Assembly (NCBI GenBank): GCA_964354855.1
Contig: CAYHBO010000003.1
Coordinates: forward strand, 1-64,000
Source of the DNA: CAYHBO01 sp964354855
GTDB taxonomy: Bacteria; Babelota; Babeliae; Babelales; RVW-14
DNA: 64,000 nt
Reading direction: 5' to 3'
Below, piece by piece: positions 34,391 through 43,425 of this stretch (its first letter is position 1; every line of letters begins with the position of its first letter). A model generated the notes under the pieces. It was not told where the DNA came from. It was given only the letters and a program-made list of their open reading frames with translations, and searched no databases. The position numbers and the translations under genes were made by a program.

Positions 34391-36022
34391 CTACTGATAC
34401 TGATCATAGTTCAAAATAAATTCACTCAATAATCGTACCCCGGCACCAGAAGCACCATGACCATTTCCAAGATAACTTACACCGGGAACATCCTCGGCTG
34501 AGCCGGCTATATCAAGATGTGCCCATCGTGCTTTTTCAACAAAGTTACTTAAAAATGAGCCGGCAATAATGGAGCCTGCTGAGTACGCAGGTGATCCGGT
34601 GTTAGCTAGGTCAGCAAACGTTGAGTTATTGGCGGGTTTATAATCGTCATCAAGCGGAAGCGGCCATACACGGTCGCCGGTTAATGCGCCGATTTGAGGT
34701 AACAGAGTAAATAGTTGTTTGTCTTGTGTCATGAGTGCGGTGTAAAAATGGCCTACCGCTACTACGCAAGCGCCAGTTAATGTGGCAAGGTCGATCATAA
34801 TGTCTGGGCTATAAAATCGTTCTGCGTAGCATAAAGTATCAGAGAGAATGAGCCGTCCTTCTGCGTCGGTATTTTTAATTTCAATCGTTTTACCGTTCAT
34901 AGCGGTGACAATATCATCTTGTCGTGCTGCCGCCCCATCAGGCATGTTTTCAACAAGTGGAGCGAGCCCGATAACGTTTACGTTTGGTTTAAGTTTTCCT
35001 ACTACATTCATGGTAGCAATGACTGCTCCGGCGCCGCACATGTCATACTTCATGCCAGTCATGCCGCTTGCTGTTTTGAGGCTGACGCCTCCGGTGTCAA
35101 AGGTGATGCCTTTTCCAACCAATGCAATGGTTGGTGCATTTTCATCTTCACAAAAATATTCCATGATAACGAGCATGCCCGGTTGTGCTGATCCCGCATC
35201 AACGGCACAAAAAGCTTCCATGCCAAGGGCCAGAGCATCTTCTCTGCCAATGACGGTAAAGCCTAGGTTGTTATCAGTGGCAATCTCTTGTGCTTGCTCG
35301 CTTAGCAGTGCTGGTGTTAAAATATTTGGTGGATAGTCACCCCACAACCTGACCATGTTCGTTGAGCTGCCGATGATTGAGCCTATGTTAATACTTTCTT
35401 GTAGGAGCCATTCTTCTTCTGGGGTTATACCAATGGATAGGGTGCATTGCCAATCAGGTTGTGCCGATTTTTTAAAGGCGGTGAATTCATAAGCGGCAAG
35501 ATGAGCAACCGTAGTTAACTGTTTTAAAAGTTCCGCATTGCTAATTTGATATACATATGCATTAGGAAGCATCATGAACACATGGTTTGAGTTGGTTTTT
35601 TTTGCAAGTTGTATGCCATTGCCGACGCCGCGACGCAGCGCTTCAAGCTCGACATTCCAATCTTTATTTCCCTTACCAAGGCCTAAGAAATAGAAGTACA
35701 CCAGTTGGTCATTTTTGTGAACCGGGAGGCTTAATGTTTGACCTGTTTTTCCCGAAAAATTATTTCTTGTAAAACAGCTTTTGGCATCGGGGCAGAAGGG
35801 AGCAATTGCAGTAAGCGTTGCCTGATCTTCATCAGATTGTAAACCTTCGTGCATGAAAAATAGGTATGCGTCAGCGTCTTGGGTTAGAAAAGTATTCGAT
35901 GTTGTCTGAACGGCTATTTTAGTAAGTATATTTTTATGCTCAGTAATTGCATTTATATTGGTTGTTATAAAAACAATACAGAACAGCGCACAGGTTTGTG
36001 CCACTTTCTTGAGGAACTTCAT
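34391..36022 (-). CDS. Exported M17 leucyl aminopeptidase, copy 2
   Basis: 543 residues, the same length as copy 1 and close in sequence over its whole length. Signal peptide MKFLKKVAQTCALFCIVFIT. Catalytic motifs VGKGITFDTGGVSLKT, MKYDMCGAGAV, NTDAEGRLILSD and DLATLTGACVVAVG are present. SD AAGGAG 6 bases before the ATG at 36022. First gene of the pair in transcription order. The N-terminal (non-catalytic) domains of the two copies differ more than the catalytic ones. Confidence 0.93.
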   Translation of the reverse strand: MKFLKKVAQTCALFCIVFITTNINAITEHKNILTKIAVQTTSNTFLTQDADAYLFFMHEGLQSDEDQATLTAIAPFCPDAKSCFTRNNFSGKTGQTLSLPVHKNDQLVYFYFLGLGKGNKDWNVELEALRRGVGNGIQLAKKTNSNHVFMMLPNAYVYQISNAELLKQLTTVAHLAAYEFTAFKKSAQPDWQCTLSIGITPEEEWLLQESINIGSIIGSSTNMVRLWGDYPPNILTPALLSEQAQEIATDNNLGFTVIGREDALALGMEAFCAVDAGSAQPGMLVIMEYFCEDENAPTIALVGKGITFDTGGVSLKTASGMTGMKYDMCGAGAVIATMNVVGKLKPNVNVIGLAPLVENMPDGAAARQDDIVTAMNGKTIEIKNTDAEGRLILSDTLCYAERFYSPDIMIDLATLTGACVVAVGHFYTALMTQDKQLFTLLPQIGALTGDRVWPLPLDDDYKPANNSTFADLANTGSPAYSAGSIIAGSFLSNFVEKARWAHLDIAGSAEDVPGVSYLGNGHGASGAGVRLLSEFILNYDQYQ

Positions 36023-36184
36023 TACTAGTCTCCTTAAGGGGGTTATAGGTTATTTTGATGTACTTAGGTTAGGCAAAATTTACAGGGAGTAAAGCGTTGC
36101 ATTTGATGAGAAAAAAATATTAAGTTCTTTTTTGTTTGTTATTCTGTTTATAACTAAATCCAAAAAATTTAACCGGAGAGTGCT

Positions 36185-37768
36185 GTGAAAAGTTTACCGA
36201 TTGGTGTTTCATCATTCGAAAGTATTGTTACAACCGATACGATGTATATTGATAAAACGGGCGTTTTGTACCAATTGATTAAAGGGAAAACCCCAAAGCG
36301 TTATTTCTTTTCACGACCACGTCGTTTTGGCAAATCACTTACCTGCTCAACGCTTGAAGCAATTTTTAGCGGGAAAAAGGAACTTTTTAAAGACTTGTTT
36401 ATTGGTCAAAGTGATTATGAGTGGATCGTACGACCGGTGCTTTTTTTTGATTTTAGTCAAATCAGCCATAGAACCCCAGAAGAGCTTACCAGAGGGCTTC
36501 ATAGTGCGCTTGATTCGCAGGCAGAATGCTATAGCATCACCTTGAAAGAACAGGAACTTAAAGAAAAAACTGCCGAGTTGATTAAAGTACTAGGTCAAAA
36601 AATGGGGCCGATTGCAATTATTGTTGATGAGTATGATAAACCAATTGTTGATCTTGTTGAGGATCTTGAACAAGCAGATCTTGTTCGTGCTGTATTAAAA
36701 GATTTTTATGGTACCTTGAAAGGTAAAGATGTAGATGCCAATCTTCATTTTCTTTTTATTACGGGAATAAGTAAGTTTTCTAAAGTTGCCCTTTTTTCTG
36801 ATCTTAATAATTTAGATGATATTACTAATGATGAAAAAACTGCGGCTCTTGTAGGATACACTGATGAAGAAATTGATCATTATTTAGTATATCACATTCA
36901 AAAATTTGCGGATGTATACAAAAAAAGCTATAAAGAAACCCGTAAAATATTAAAGACATGGTACAATGGGTATCGATTTTCTGAAGGTGAGTTTAAAGTT
37001 TATAATCCATTTTCATTACACAACTGTTTAACTAAGTGTGCTTTACGTAACTATTGGTTTTCGAGCGGGACCCCAAGCTTTTTAATGAAGTTTATTGAAA
37101 AAAACCCGTTTATAGCAAATGACATTGAAACAATAGAAGGTTCATTTTTTTCAGCATCCAATCTTGAATCATTTACGCTTGATTTGTATTATCAAAATTA
37201 TAAAACGCTTCTTCTGCAAACTGGCTATTTAACGTTTGCTTCTGATTATGATGTAAATAAGCGTGGGTACAAAGTAACATATCCAAATGAAGAAGTACGC
37301 TATTCAATGACCGAACAAATTATGCAGTTTATTGGAGGGATAATTCCGGAAAACTTTGGTGAATTTGGCGATCGATTTCGCAAAGCGCTCGCTTCTGACA
37401 ATTTAGGTCTTTTTTGTAAACATATGCAAGATTTTATAAAACTAGTTCCACATAATATCCGTGTCGACCGTGAAAAATTTTATCACCAAATATTCTTTAT
37501 GATTTGTGTTCTGTTTGGTAAGCGCCCTCCTACTGAGGTTGCTACAGAAGAGGGTTTTATGGATTTATTGCTTGAAGGGACAACTTGTACCTTTGTGGTT
37601 GAATTCAAAAAAAATAGCACTCCAGAAATTGCTTTGGCTCAAATTGAAGAGAAGCGATATTGGGAGCCGTACGAAATACTTAAAACCAAAAAGATTATTT
37701 TAGCAGGGATTACTTTTAACAAAACTGACAACGGCATTGAGGTTTTGTATAAGACGAAGGAATTATAA
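36185..37768 (+). CDS. AAA-ATPase-like / PD-(D/E)XK nuclease-like protein
   Basis: 527 residues, starting at GTG 36185 after ACCGGAGAG. N-terminal AAA-ATPase-like domain (PF09820 type): FESIVTTDTMYIDKTG, the P-loop SRPRRFGKSLT and Walker B IAIIVDEYDKPI. C-terminal PD-(D/E)XK-like region (PDDEXK_9 type): MDLLLEGTTCTFVVEFKK with D...E-x-K, then RYWEPYEILKTKKIILAG. Proteins of this build are very common in amoeba symbionts and gut bacteria, and their role is not settled. Transcribed opposite to the aminopeptidases on both sides, so probably inserted between copies 2 and 3. Confidence 0.9.
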   Translation: MKSLPIGVSSFESIVTTDTMYIDKTGVLYQLIKGKTPKRYFFSRPRRFGKSLTCSTLEAIFSGKKELFKDLFIGQSDYEWIVRPVLFFDFSQISHRTPEELTRGLHSALDSQAECYSITLKEQELKEKTAELIKVLGQKMGPIAIIVDEYDKPIVDLVEDLEQADLVRAVLKDFYGTLKGKDVDANLHFLFITGISKFSKVALFSDLNNLDDITNDEKTAALVGYTDEEIDHYLVYHIQKFADVYKKSYKETRKILKTWYNGYRFSEGEFKVYNPFSLHNCLTKCALRNYWFSSGTPSFLMKFIEKNPFIANDIETIEGSFFSASNLESFTLDLYYQNYKTLLLQTGYLTFASDYDVNKRGYKVTYPNEEVRYSMTEQIMQFIGGIIPENFGEFGDRFRKALASDNLGLFCKHMQDFIKLVPHNIRVDREKFYHQIFFMICVLFGKRPPTEVATEEGFMDLLLEGTTCTFVVEFKKNSTPEIALAQIEEKRYWEPYEILKTKKIILAGITFNKTDNGIEVLYKTKEL

Positions 37769-37860
37769 GGTCTGGACACCCGCATTCGCGAGGGTGACGT
37801 AAAAAGTAAATCTAACTCTAATTTTTGACACGTCATCCTCGCGAATGCGGGGATCCAGTC
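37769..37860. repeat. Palindromic element arms in outward arrangement
   Basis: GGTCTGGACACCCGCATTCG/CGAGGGTGACGT (a right arm) comes first, then ACGTCATCCTCGCGAATGCG/GGGATCCAG (a left arm) from 37830. The order is the reverse of a normal copy, as at the junction of two neighbouring copies. It sits between the convergent ends of the AAA gene and aminopeptidase 3. Confidence 0.85.
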
Positions 37861-37870
37861 TCTCTAAAGT

Positions 37871-39400
37871 CTACTCATATTTTTCATAGTTCATGATGTA
37901 CTCGCTTAGTAGCCGTACTCCAACTCCTGTAGCTCCTTTGCCTCCACCAATGTAATTGACCTTTGGTACGGCATCAGCGGTTCCTGCAATATCAAGATGT
38001 GCCCAACGAGATTTGCTCACAAACTCGTTTAAAAAGCATGCGCCGATGATGGTGCCTGCTTTGTAGCTTGGTGATCCGGAGTTTGCAATATCAGCAACAT
38101 AAGAATCATTAGCCGGTTTGAAATCGTCATCAAGCGGTAATGGCCATACGCGGTCACCGGTAAGAGCTCCAACTTTTGGGAGCATCTCGAGTAACTTTTT
38201 ATCTTGCGTCATCAGACCTGAGTAGAAATAGCCCAGCGCAAATAAACACGCGCCGGTGAGCGTTGCTAGATCAATGATGATGTCAGGGTTATAAAATTTT
38301 TCTGCGTAGCATAGAGCGTCAGCAAGAATGAGGCGCCCTTCTGCATCAGTGTTTTTAATTTCGATCGTTTTACCGTTCATGGCGGTGACAATGTCATCTT
38401 GGCGTGATGCTGAGCCGCTTGGCATATTTTCGGTGATTGGAGCTAACGCTACAACATTTACTTTAGGTTTAAGTTGTCCAATCACATGCATCGTTGCAAT
38501 GACAGCTGCAGCGCCGGACATATCATATTTCATGCCTTCCATGCTGGATGAAGGCTTTAAGCTGATGCCTCCGGTGTCATAGGTGATGCCCTTACCAATG
38601 ATTGCGATGGTTGGAGTATTTTTTACCTCGCTGCGGTATTCAATGGTGACAAATTTACATGGTTGTACTGAGCCTTGCCCAACGGATAGGAATGACCCCA
38701 TGCCAAGTTCTTCAGCCCGTTCTTTGCCGAATACGGTACATTTAAGTTTGTTATGTAGCGCAACTTTTTCTGCTTCTTGGCTGAGTTTTATTGGTGTTAA
38801 AATATTTGCAGGAAGGTCTGCCCAATGACGTGTCATATTGGTTGCTTCGCCGATAATGGTTCCTTCGTTGACTGCTGCCTGTAAATGTGCTTCTTCAGCC
38901 ATTTTAACTTCGATGGTTAAAGCGCATTGCCAGTTTGATTGCTTTGATTTTTTGAAAGTAACAAATTCGTAAGAAGCAAGTTGTGCAACAATAACTAATT
39001 GTTTTAAGAGCTCATAGCTGTTGACGTGGTAGTTTTCAGTGTTTGGTAATGCCATGACTGCTGAAGGGATATTGCTTTTCTTGAGGAGTAAAATGGCGCT
39101 GCCAAGTGCACGGCGTAATGTTTCAAGTTCCACATTCCAGTCTCTTCCACCTTTGCCGGTACCAATAAAAATAAACTCGATAAGTTTATTGTTTCGTTGT
39201 GCTGTGAGCATGAATGATTGGCCAACTTTGCCATTAAAATTATGTTTTTTTAAAACCTCTTTAACGTTTGGGTAATGTTTTTCAACTTCACCAAGACTTG
39301 AGAGATTTGAGGCTGTTTGCAAATCTTCACTCATGAAGAAGAGAAATGCTTCTACATCATGGGTCCAGAATTGTTTTCCGGAAGCTTGTACGGTGATCAT
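37871..39400 (-). CDS. M17 leucyl aminopeptidase, copy 3 (cytoplasmic form)
   Basis: 509 residues. Catalytic motifs IGKGITYDTGGISLKP, MKYDMSGAAAV, NTDAEGRLILAD and DLATLTGACLFALG are intact. It lacks the signal peptide of copies 1 and 2 and begins MITVQASGKQFWTHDVEAFL, with AAAGGA before the ATG at 39400. It is probably the housekeeping cytoplasmic enzyme from which the exported copies came, or the reverse. MKYDMSGAAAV has Ser where both exported copies have Cys. Confidence 0.93.
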   Translation of the reverse strand: MITVQASGKQFWTHDVEAFLFFMSEDLQTASNLSSLGEVEKHYPNVKEVLKKHNFNGKVGQSFMLTAQRNNKLIEFIFIGTGKGGRDWNVELETLRRALGSAILLLKKSNIPSAVMALPNTENYHVNSYELLKQLVIVAQLASYEFVTFKKSKQSNWQCALTIEVKMAEEAHLQAAVNEGTIIGEATNMTRHWADLPANILTPIKLSQEAEKVALHNKLKCTVFGKERAEELGMGSFLSVGQGSVQPCKFVTIEYRSEVKNTPTIAIIGKGITYDTGGISLKPSSSMEGMKYDMSGAAAVIATMHVIGQLKPKVNVVALAPITENMPSGSASRQDDIVTAMNGKTIEIKNTDAEGRLILADALCYAEKFYNPDIIIDLATLTGACLFALGYFYSGLMTQDKKLLEMLPKVGALTGDRVWPLPLDDDFKPANDSYVADIANSGSPSYKAGTIIGACFLNEFVSKSRWAHLDIAGTADAVPKVNYIGGGKGATGVGVRLLSEYIMNYEKYE

Positions 39401-39802
39401 ATGAGGTCCTTTCTATAGGGTTTTTGCAATTTTTAGAGAAAATTTATTTTGTTTCAGTAAAAAATAATATTATGGATAAAAATACTCTGATGAAATCATT
39501 TTGTCACCCTTAACTTATCTGCTTATTTCGGGTTGTTTTTTGGTTAGATTTTATCTCTCAAATTTGTTGGATTATTTGGTTTTTGACTTGTCGTTCTCGC
39601 TAACGCGTGGATTTAGGTCTTTTTCCTTCTTTAAAGCTTTTATGCTTCTTTTTTTTTAAAAATTTTTAGAGGGTCAGTAAAAAACAGTACGGCTATGATA
39701 TTAACTCAGCATGTACAAGTTGTGAAAAGAATAATAATACTGGTACATAAAAGAATCTTCTATATTCTATTATGTCTTGAAACTGAATTTTGAGGGGGAA
39801 TT
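39401..39802. other. Intergenic region with a degraded palindromic element
   Basis: 402 bases without a recognisable gene. It holds the degraded element at 39589-39690, and before the next gene an AT-rich stretch (TATTCTATTATG) and the strong ribosome binding site GAGGGGGAATT. Confidence 0.7.
39589..39690. repeat. Degraded palindromic element (left half)
   Basis: The left arm reads CTTGTCGTTCTCGCTAACGC/GTGGATTTAGGTC, a decayed form of the usual arm, and the centre (TTAAAAATTTTTAGAGGGTC) still matches the copies at 16469 and 23700. The right arm is missing. This is an old copy. Confidence 0.7.
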
Positions 39803-41122
39803 ATGATAATTAAACGATTTAAACAACTGTTTTTAGTGATTATTGCAGTGCTAATTCTGGGAAAAAGTACGTCTACAATGCAAGGTCCCCCGCTAACTAT
39901 GACACAGTCAGAAGCCAGTAATCTCTTATGGACTTCTTGTCGAGAAAAAAATATTGAAAAAGCTCGAGAAGCAATTCGTCATGGCGCTGATAGTAAGCAA
40001 ACGTGTAGCGTAAAAATCAGTATCAATAAAACAATTTTTGAAGTCACAACGCTCATGGTAGCCATAATGCCTTCTTATAATGTAGAAACTAATCAACAGC
40101 TTCCATGGTCACCAGTACTAGTTAAATGCCTTCTTGATTCCGGAGTTGAGGTTAATGCCGAAGATTCTTTAGGCAGAACCATCTTAAATTATGTACGACT
40201 CTATTTTTCTCAGAGTAATCAATCAGAAATTGAACTCGAAATTATCACCATGCTCAACAATGCTGAAGCATCAATAGGCCCTTGGGTGCAAGCACCGCTA
40301 CCACAAACACCTACACGATCAACATCATACCAACCACAGACCCCTATATCAATGCGACTAATGCGTGGAGCACATACACCTGAACCAGATGATACGATAC
40401 CTGGCGATGCACCAAGAAGACTGGTGCGACAAGGAGCATTTAGAATAGATCGAAGTTCAAGAAATCGTGAGGCTCTAGATGTAGATGTAGATCAAGCACA
40501 ACTGCTGGCGCATTTAGAAGCAGAAGAAGAATGGTTTTTAGCTGACCTAAACACAGATCCAGTGCCACCATTCATCTTGCCCTGGAACCTGCGAACACGA
40601 CAACAACATCTACTCATACCAAGGGCCTCAAGACAAGAACGTATTCCAGAAACAAGTGAAATTGATCAGGGGGCTGTTGGAGCTGGATTTACTGACTATG
40701 CAGCAACAGCTTTTTTTGTCGCTCCCAAGGAAAAATGTGTAATCTGCCAAGATACACTTCAAGAAGATGATCAAGAAAGTAAACGTTTTGATCAGGGTAA
40801 AATTGTAATTGCCAAGTGTAAACATGCTTTTCATGCATCGTGTTTGAATCAAATGAAAGCCTCAGGCCCTTTCATGACCTTGAAAAATGAAGATGGGCTT
40901 ACTGTTTTTGAAGATGATCCTGAACGCTCTGGAAAAAAGCGACCTATTACTTATCTCGTTTGTCCTATATGTAAAAAGCAATTGGAGACATTTGCATGTA
41001 CCATCGTACAGCAAGCACGACCAATCATGGTCAATCAAAAACAACAGACTGAAGATATAGAGCAAGATGAAATGAAGCCGGCAAAGCGGCGTAGAACTGA
41101 AACGATAAAAAAGAAAAAATAA
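39803..41122 (+). CDS. Secreted ankyrin / RING-H2 protein, putative E3 ubiquitin ligase
   Basis: 439 residues. Signal peptide or anchor RFKQLFLVIIAVLILGKSTS. Residues ~36-155 hold ankyrin-like units (NLLWTSCREKNIEKAREAIR, SPVLVKCLLDSGVEVNAEDS). A disordered linker follows. Residues 312-390 form a complete RING-H2: C312-x2-C315 (CVICQDT), C339-x-H341-x2-H344-x2-C347 (CKHAFHASC) and C387-x2-C390 (CPIC). In eukaryotes this fold recruits E2 enzymes, so the protein could ubiquitinate host targets chosen by the ankyrin part. The C-terminus KPAKRRRTETIKKKK resembles a bipartite nuclear localisation signal. No bacterial substrate for such an activity is known. Confidence 0.85.
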   Translation: MIIKRFKQLFLVIIAVLILGKSTSTMQGPPLTMTQSEASNLLWTSCREKNIEKAREAIRHGADSKQTCSVKISINKTIFEVTTLMVAIMPSYNVETNQQLPWSPVLVKCLLDSGVEVNAEDSLGRTILNYVRLYFSQSNQSEIELEIITMLNNAEASIGPWVQAPLPQTPTRSTSYQPQTPISMRLMRGAHTPEPDDTIPGDAPRRLVRQGAFRIDRSSRNREALDVDVDQAQLLAHLEAEEEWFLADLNTDPVPPFILPWNLRTRQQHLLIPRASRQERIPETSEIDQGAVGAGFTDYAATAFFVAPKEKCVICQDTLQEDDQESKRFDQGKIVIAKCKHAFHASCLNQMKASGPFMTLKNEDGLTVFEDDPERSGKKRPITYLVCPICKKQLETFACTIVQQARPIMVNQKQQTEDIEQDEMKPAKRRRTETIKKKK

Positions 41123-41123
41123 G

Positions 41124-41173
41124 TAAGAATAAAAAGAGCCCGGTGTTTTAAGTCCGGGCTCTTTTTATTCTTA
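41124..41173. terminator. Bidirectional terminator with a 20-bp perfect stem
   Basis: Arms 41124-41143 (ending AAAAAGAGCCCGG) and 41154-41173 (CCGGGCTCTTTTT and on) are perfectly complementary around a 10-base loop, with A and T runs on the outer sides. It serves the RING gene (+) and the folC-like gene (-), which converge here. Confidence 0.93.
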
Positions 41174-41189
41174 TATCTAAAATCAGGTG

Positions 41190-42602
41190 TTATAATTTCT
41201 TCATCCCACGATGTTTCCAGTACTCAGATACCAGGCTCAATGAACCGGTAACCACTACTAAGCCATCACGTTCATCAACTGAAACTTTTGCTTGTTCAAA
41301 CGCTTCCGCGAAACTTGCAAAACCTTTTGACTTGATGTTGAGATCTTTAGCTTCTGCCAACAATGCTTGAACACTGTGACATGGTGTGTTTTGTAAAGGA
41401 ACAAAGAACACGTCACCGCCAACTTTTTTAAGAAGGTAACGAAGCAACTTCAGGGATTCAGTCATATTAACTGCTTCTGAAATCCCAATGATAAGAGCCA
41501 TTCCCTTTAATGATTTTTGATAATGTAACAATCTTACACCAAGAAAGAAGTTTTCAAGTGCATCGATGTTTGCAGCGTTATCTAAAAGAATAGATGGTTT
41601 TTCTTTGTCTAACAACTCAAAACGACCCTTTAACAGATCAAATTGTTCTGCCCAGAAAGTTTTAAGTGTTTTGATTGGATTCAATTCTGATTGACGTTTA
41701 GCTTCTAACGTAGGACGACCACGTTGACCCTTTTGGGTTGCTAATAAATTTCCACGAAGGAACGGTGAGAATTTGCTTTGAATATCTTCAACATAGATTT
41801 GAGCGATACGTTCACCTAACGAAGCTGATCTTCCAAAAAGCTGTTCGAAGATGTAAGGAAGTAAAGCCAGCTTACGAATTGGCATAGCCCACTTGATATT
41901 TCGTTCGTCAATCCATATTTTCATTTTTTGTAAGCGTAACTTGCTTTGCTCAGCTGAAATAAACCAGCATCCAGTTTTGGCAATCGCTAACATTTCAAAT
42001 GCCGCTTCATCTAAATCTTTGTTTAAGAGACCTCTTTGATCATCAGCGATGCGGGTTACCGCAGCGATAATTGGCTTGAATGCATTTGCCGCGTCAAGAC
42101 GTCCACCATAACACACTTCAACTAAGGCAACTTTGACATTTTCAGCGACGAAGTGCTTTAATGAAGCCATCATCATAATTTCATATGAAGTAGCTTGTAA
42201 TTTTTTCTCTTCAACAATATCAATTACTTCTTCAACAATTTCAGCGAATGATTTATTCGCGATGTCTTGTGATTCAACACTGATACGTTCATTGTAGGTA
42301 AGAATATGCTTTGAGTAAGCGATACCTACTTTATAGCTTTCTTCCTTTAAAAGCTTTGCAGCAAAGTGCATGGTTGAGCTTTTACCATTAGTTCCACCGA
42401 CCAAAATAATATCAAGCTTAGATGAAGGAGAGCCACATAGTTGATCAAGCTTTTGCATACGTTGAACCGCTTGCTCGCTGTAATCATACGATTTCAATGA
42501 ATCAAGGAGAGCAACTATTTCACTATAGCTTCTACCTTTCTTGTCTTTGTTCACTAAGGGGGTCGTCTTTTTCCGCCCTTGTTCTGATCCTGGCATAATC
42601 AT
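41190..42602 (-). CDS. folC: FolC-like folylpolyglutamate synthase / dihydrofolate synthase
   Basis: 470 residues, Mur-ligase fold. It adds glutamate to folates (and in some members to dihydropteroate) using ATP. Seen: the P-loop GGTNGKSSTMHFA, KHILTYNERISVE, the family motif ALVEVCYGGRLDAANAF, RIADDQRGLL, and the C-terminal domain with LLDNAANIDALENF and VVVTGSLSLVSEYW. The P-loop has SS where most members have GS. SD AAGGG before the ATG at 42602. Divergent from the tsaC-like gene. No other folate genes are in the window. Confidence 0.85.
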   Translation of the reverse strand: MIMPGSEQGRKKTTPLVNKDKKGRSYSEIVALLDSLKSYDYSEQAVQRMQKLDQLCGSPSSKLDIILVGGTNGKSSTMHFAAKLLKEESYKVGIAYSKHILTYNERISVESQDIANKSFAEIVEEVIDIVEEKKLQATSYEIMMMASLKHFVAENVKVALVEVCYGGRLDAANAFKPIIAAVTRIADDQRGLLNKDLDEAAFEMLAIAKTGCWFISAEQSKLRLQKMKIWIDERNIKWAMPIRKLALLPYIFEQLFGRSASLGERIAQIYVEDIQSKFSPFLRGNLLATQKGQRGRPTLEAKRQSELNPIKTLKTFWAEQFDLLKGRFELLDKEKPSILLDNAANIDALENFFLGVRLLHYQKSLKGMALIIGISEAVNMTESLKLLRYLLKKVGGDVFFVPLQNTPCHSVQALLAEAKDLNIKSKGFASFAEAFEQAKVSVDERDGLVVVTGSLSLVSEYWKHRGMKKL

Positions 42603-42750
42603 GATAAAAACCCTTTTTTTAAATATAAGAAGAAACTTGTAAAGTCATTCTATTCAGTTTAAAATTTAAACGTAAGTTTAGAATAAACAAGTCTTACCCC
42701 ATTGTCAAAGGGGTATTAATTATAAAAACCAATGAAGGCTTAATTTACAA

Positions 42751-43425
42751 ATGTTACAGAAAAATGATAAAAAATTGCTTAATTGGAACAAAAAAGAGCA
42801 TATAGCTCAAATAAAAGATGCTTTACTTGATGATAATATTCTCATAACAGCAACCGACACAATTCCCGGTTTTTTGGCTCATTTATCTGAAAAAAGCTTT
42901 AAAAAGCTTAATAATCTTAAAAAAGACCGCGTTACAAAACCTTACCTTGTTATTATTAATACATGGGATAAACTCCAATTATTCATTCAATATGAAACAT
43001 TGCCAAAGAAAATAAGACTACTTCTTGGCCATAAGTGGCAATCTGCCATAACTTTCGTTTTCAAAGCACGTAAAAACCTGCCCTCATTCTTAATGTCTGC
43101 TGAACAAACAATTGCCATACGTCGCCCCAATCATCTTTGCCTTCTTGCCATACTAGAATCGTTTGATGGTTTATTTTCAACCAGTGCAAATCGCAGCGGA
43201 AAACTGGCTCCAACAACTTATGATGAAATTGATCAAGATCTTATTGAAGAAGTAGATTACTTGGTCTTTAATGAAGAAGAAAAATACGATAACCAAAACA
43301 AGCCTTCAACCATTCTTGATCTTACCCAAGCAGATAATGGGGTTATTTATGTACTACGTGAAGGCTCTTATACCGTTCAACAATTAGAAGGACTTTATGA
43401 TTTCTGTTTTAAAAAACGCCCATGA
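42751..43425 (+). CDS. tsaC: Threonylcarbamoyl-AMP synthase (Sua5/YciO/YrdC family)
   Basis: 224 residues. Makes threonylcarbamoyl-AMP for the t6A modification of ANN-reading tRNAs. Seen: ATDTIPGFLAHLSEKSFKKL, LKKDRVTKPYLVII (the K-x-R...KP ATP and carbonate site), HKWQSAITFVFKARKNLPSF, TIAIRRPNH, and the FSTSANRSGKLAP signature. It overlaps the following nrnA-like gene by 29 bases, so the two are translated together. The assignment to TsaC rather than a YciO paralogue is probable but not certain. Confidence 0.85.
   Translation: MLQKNDKKLLNWNKKEHIAQIKDALLDDNILITATDTIPGFLAHLSEKSFKKLNNLKKDRVTKPYLVIINTWDKLQLFIQYETLPKKIRLLLGHKWQSAITFVFKARKNLPSFLMSAEQTIAIRRPNHLCLLAILESFDGLFSTSANRSGKLAPTTYDEIDQDLIEEVDYLVFNEEEKYDNQNKPSTILDLTQADNGVIYVLREGSYTVQQLEGLYDFCFKKRP

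Noticed and set aside
36185..37768. Restriction or retron-type defence nuclease
   Set aside because: The AAA-ATPase-like plus PD-(D/E)XK build is a known widespread family without a proven defence role, and no methylase or other defence gene is adjacent.
37639..37836. 65-residue minus-strand reading frame over the end of the AAA gene
   Set aside because: Made of the antisense of the AAA gene end plus a repeat arm.
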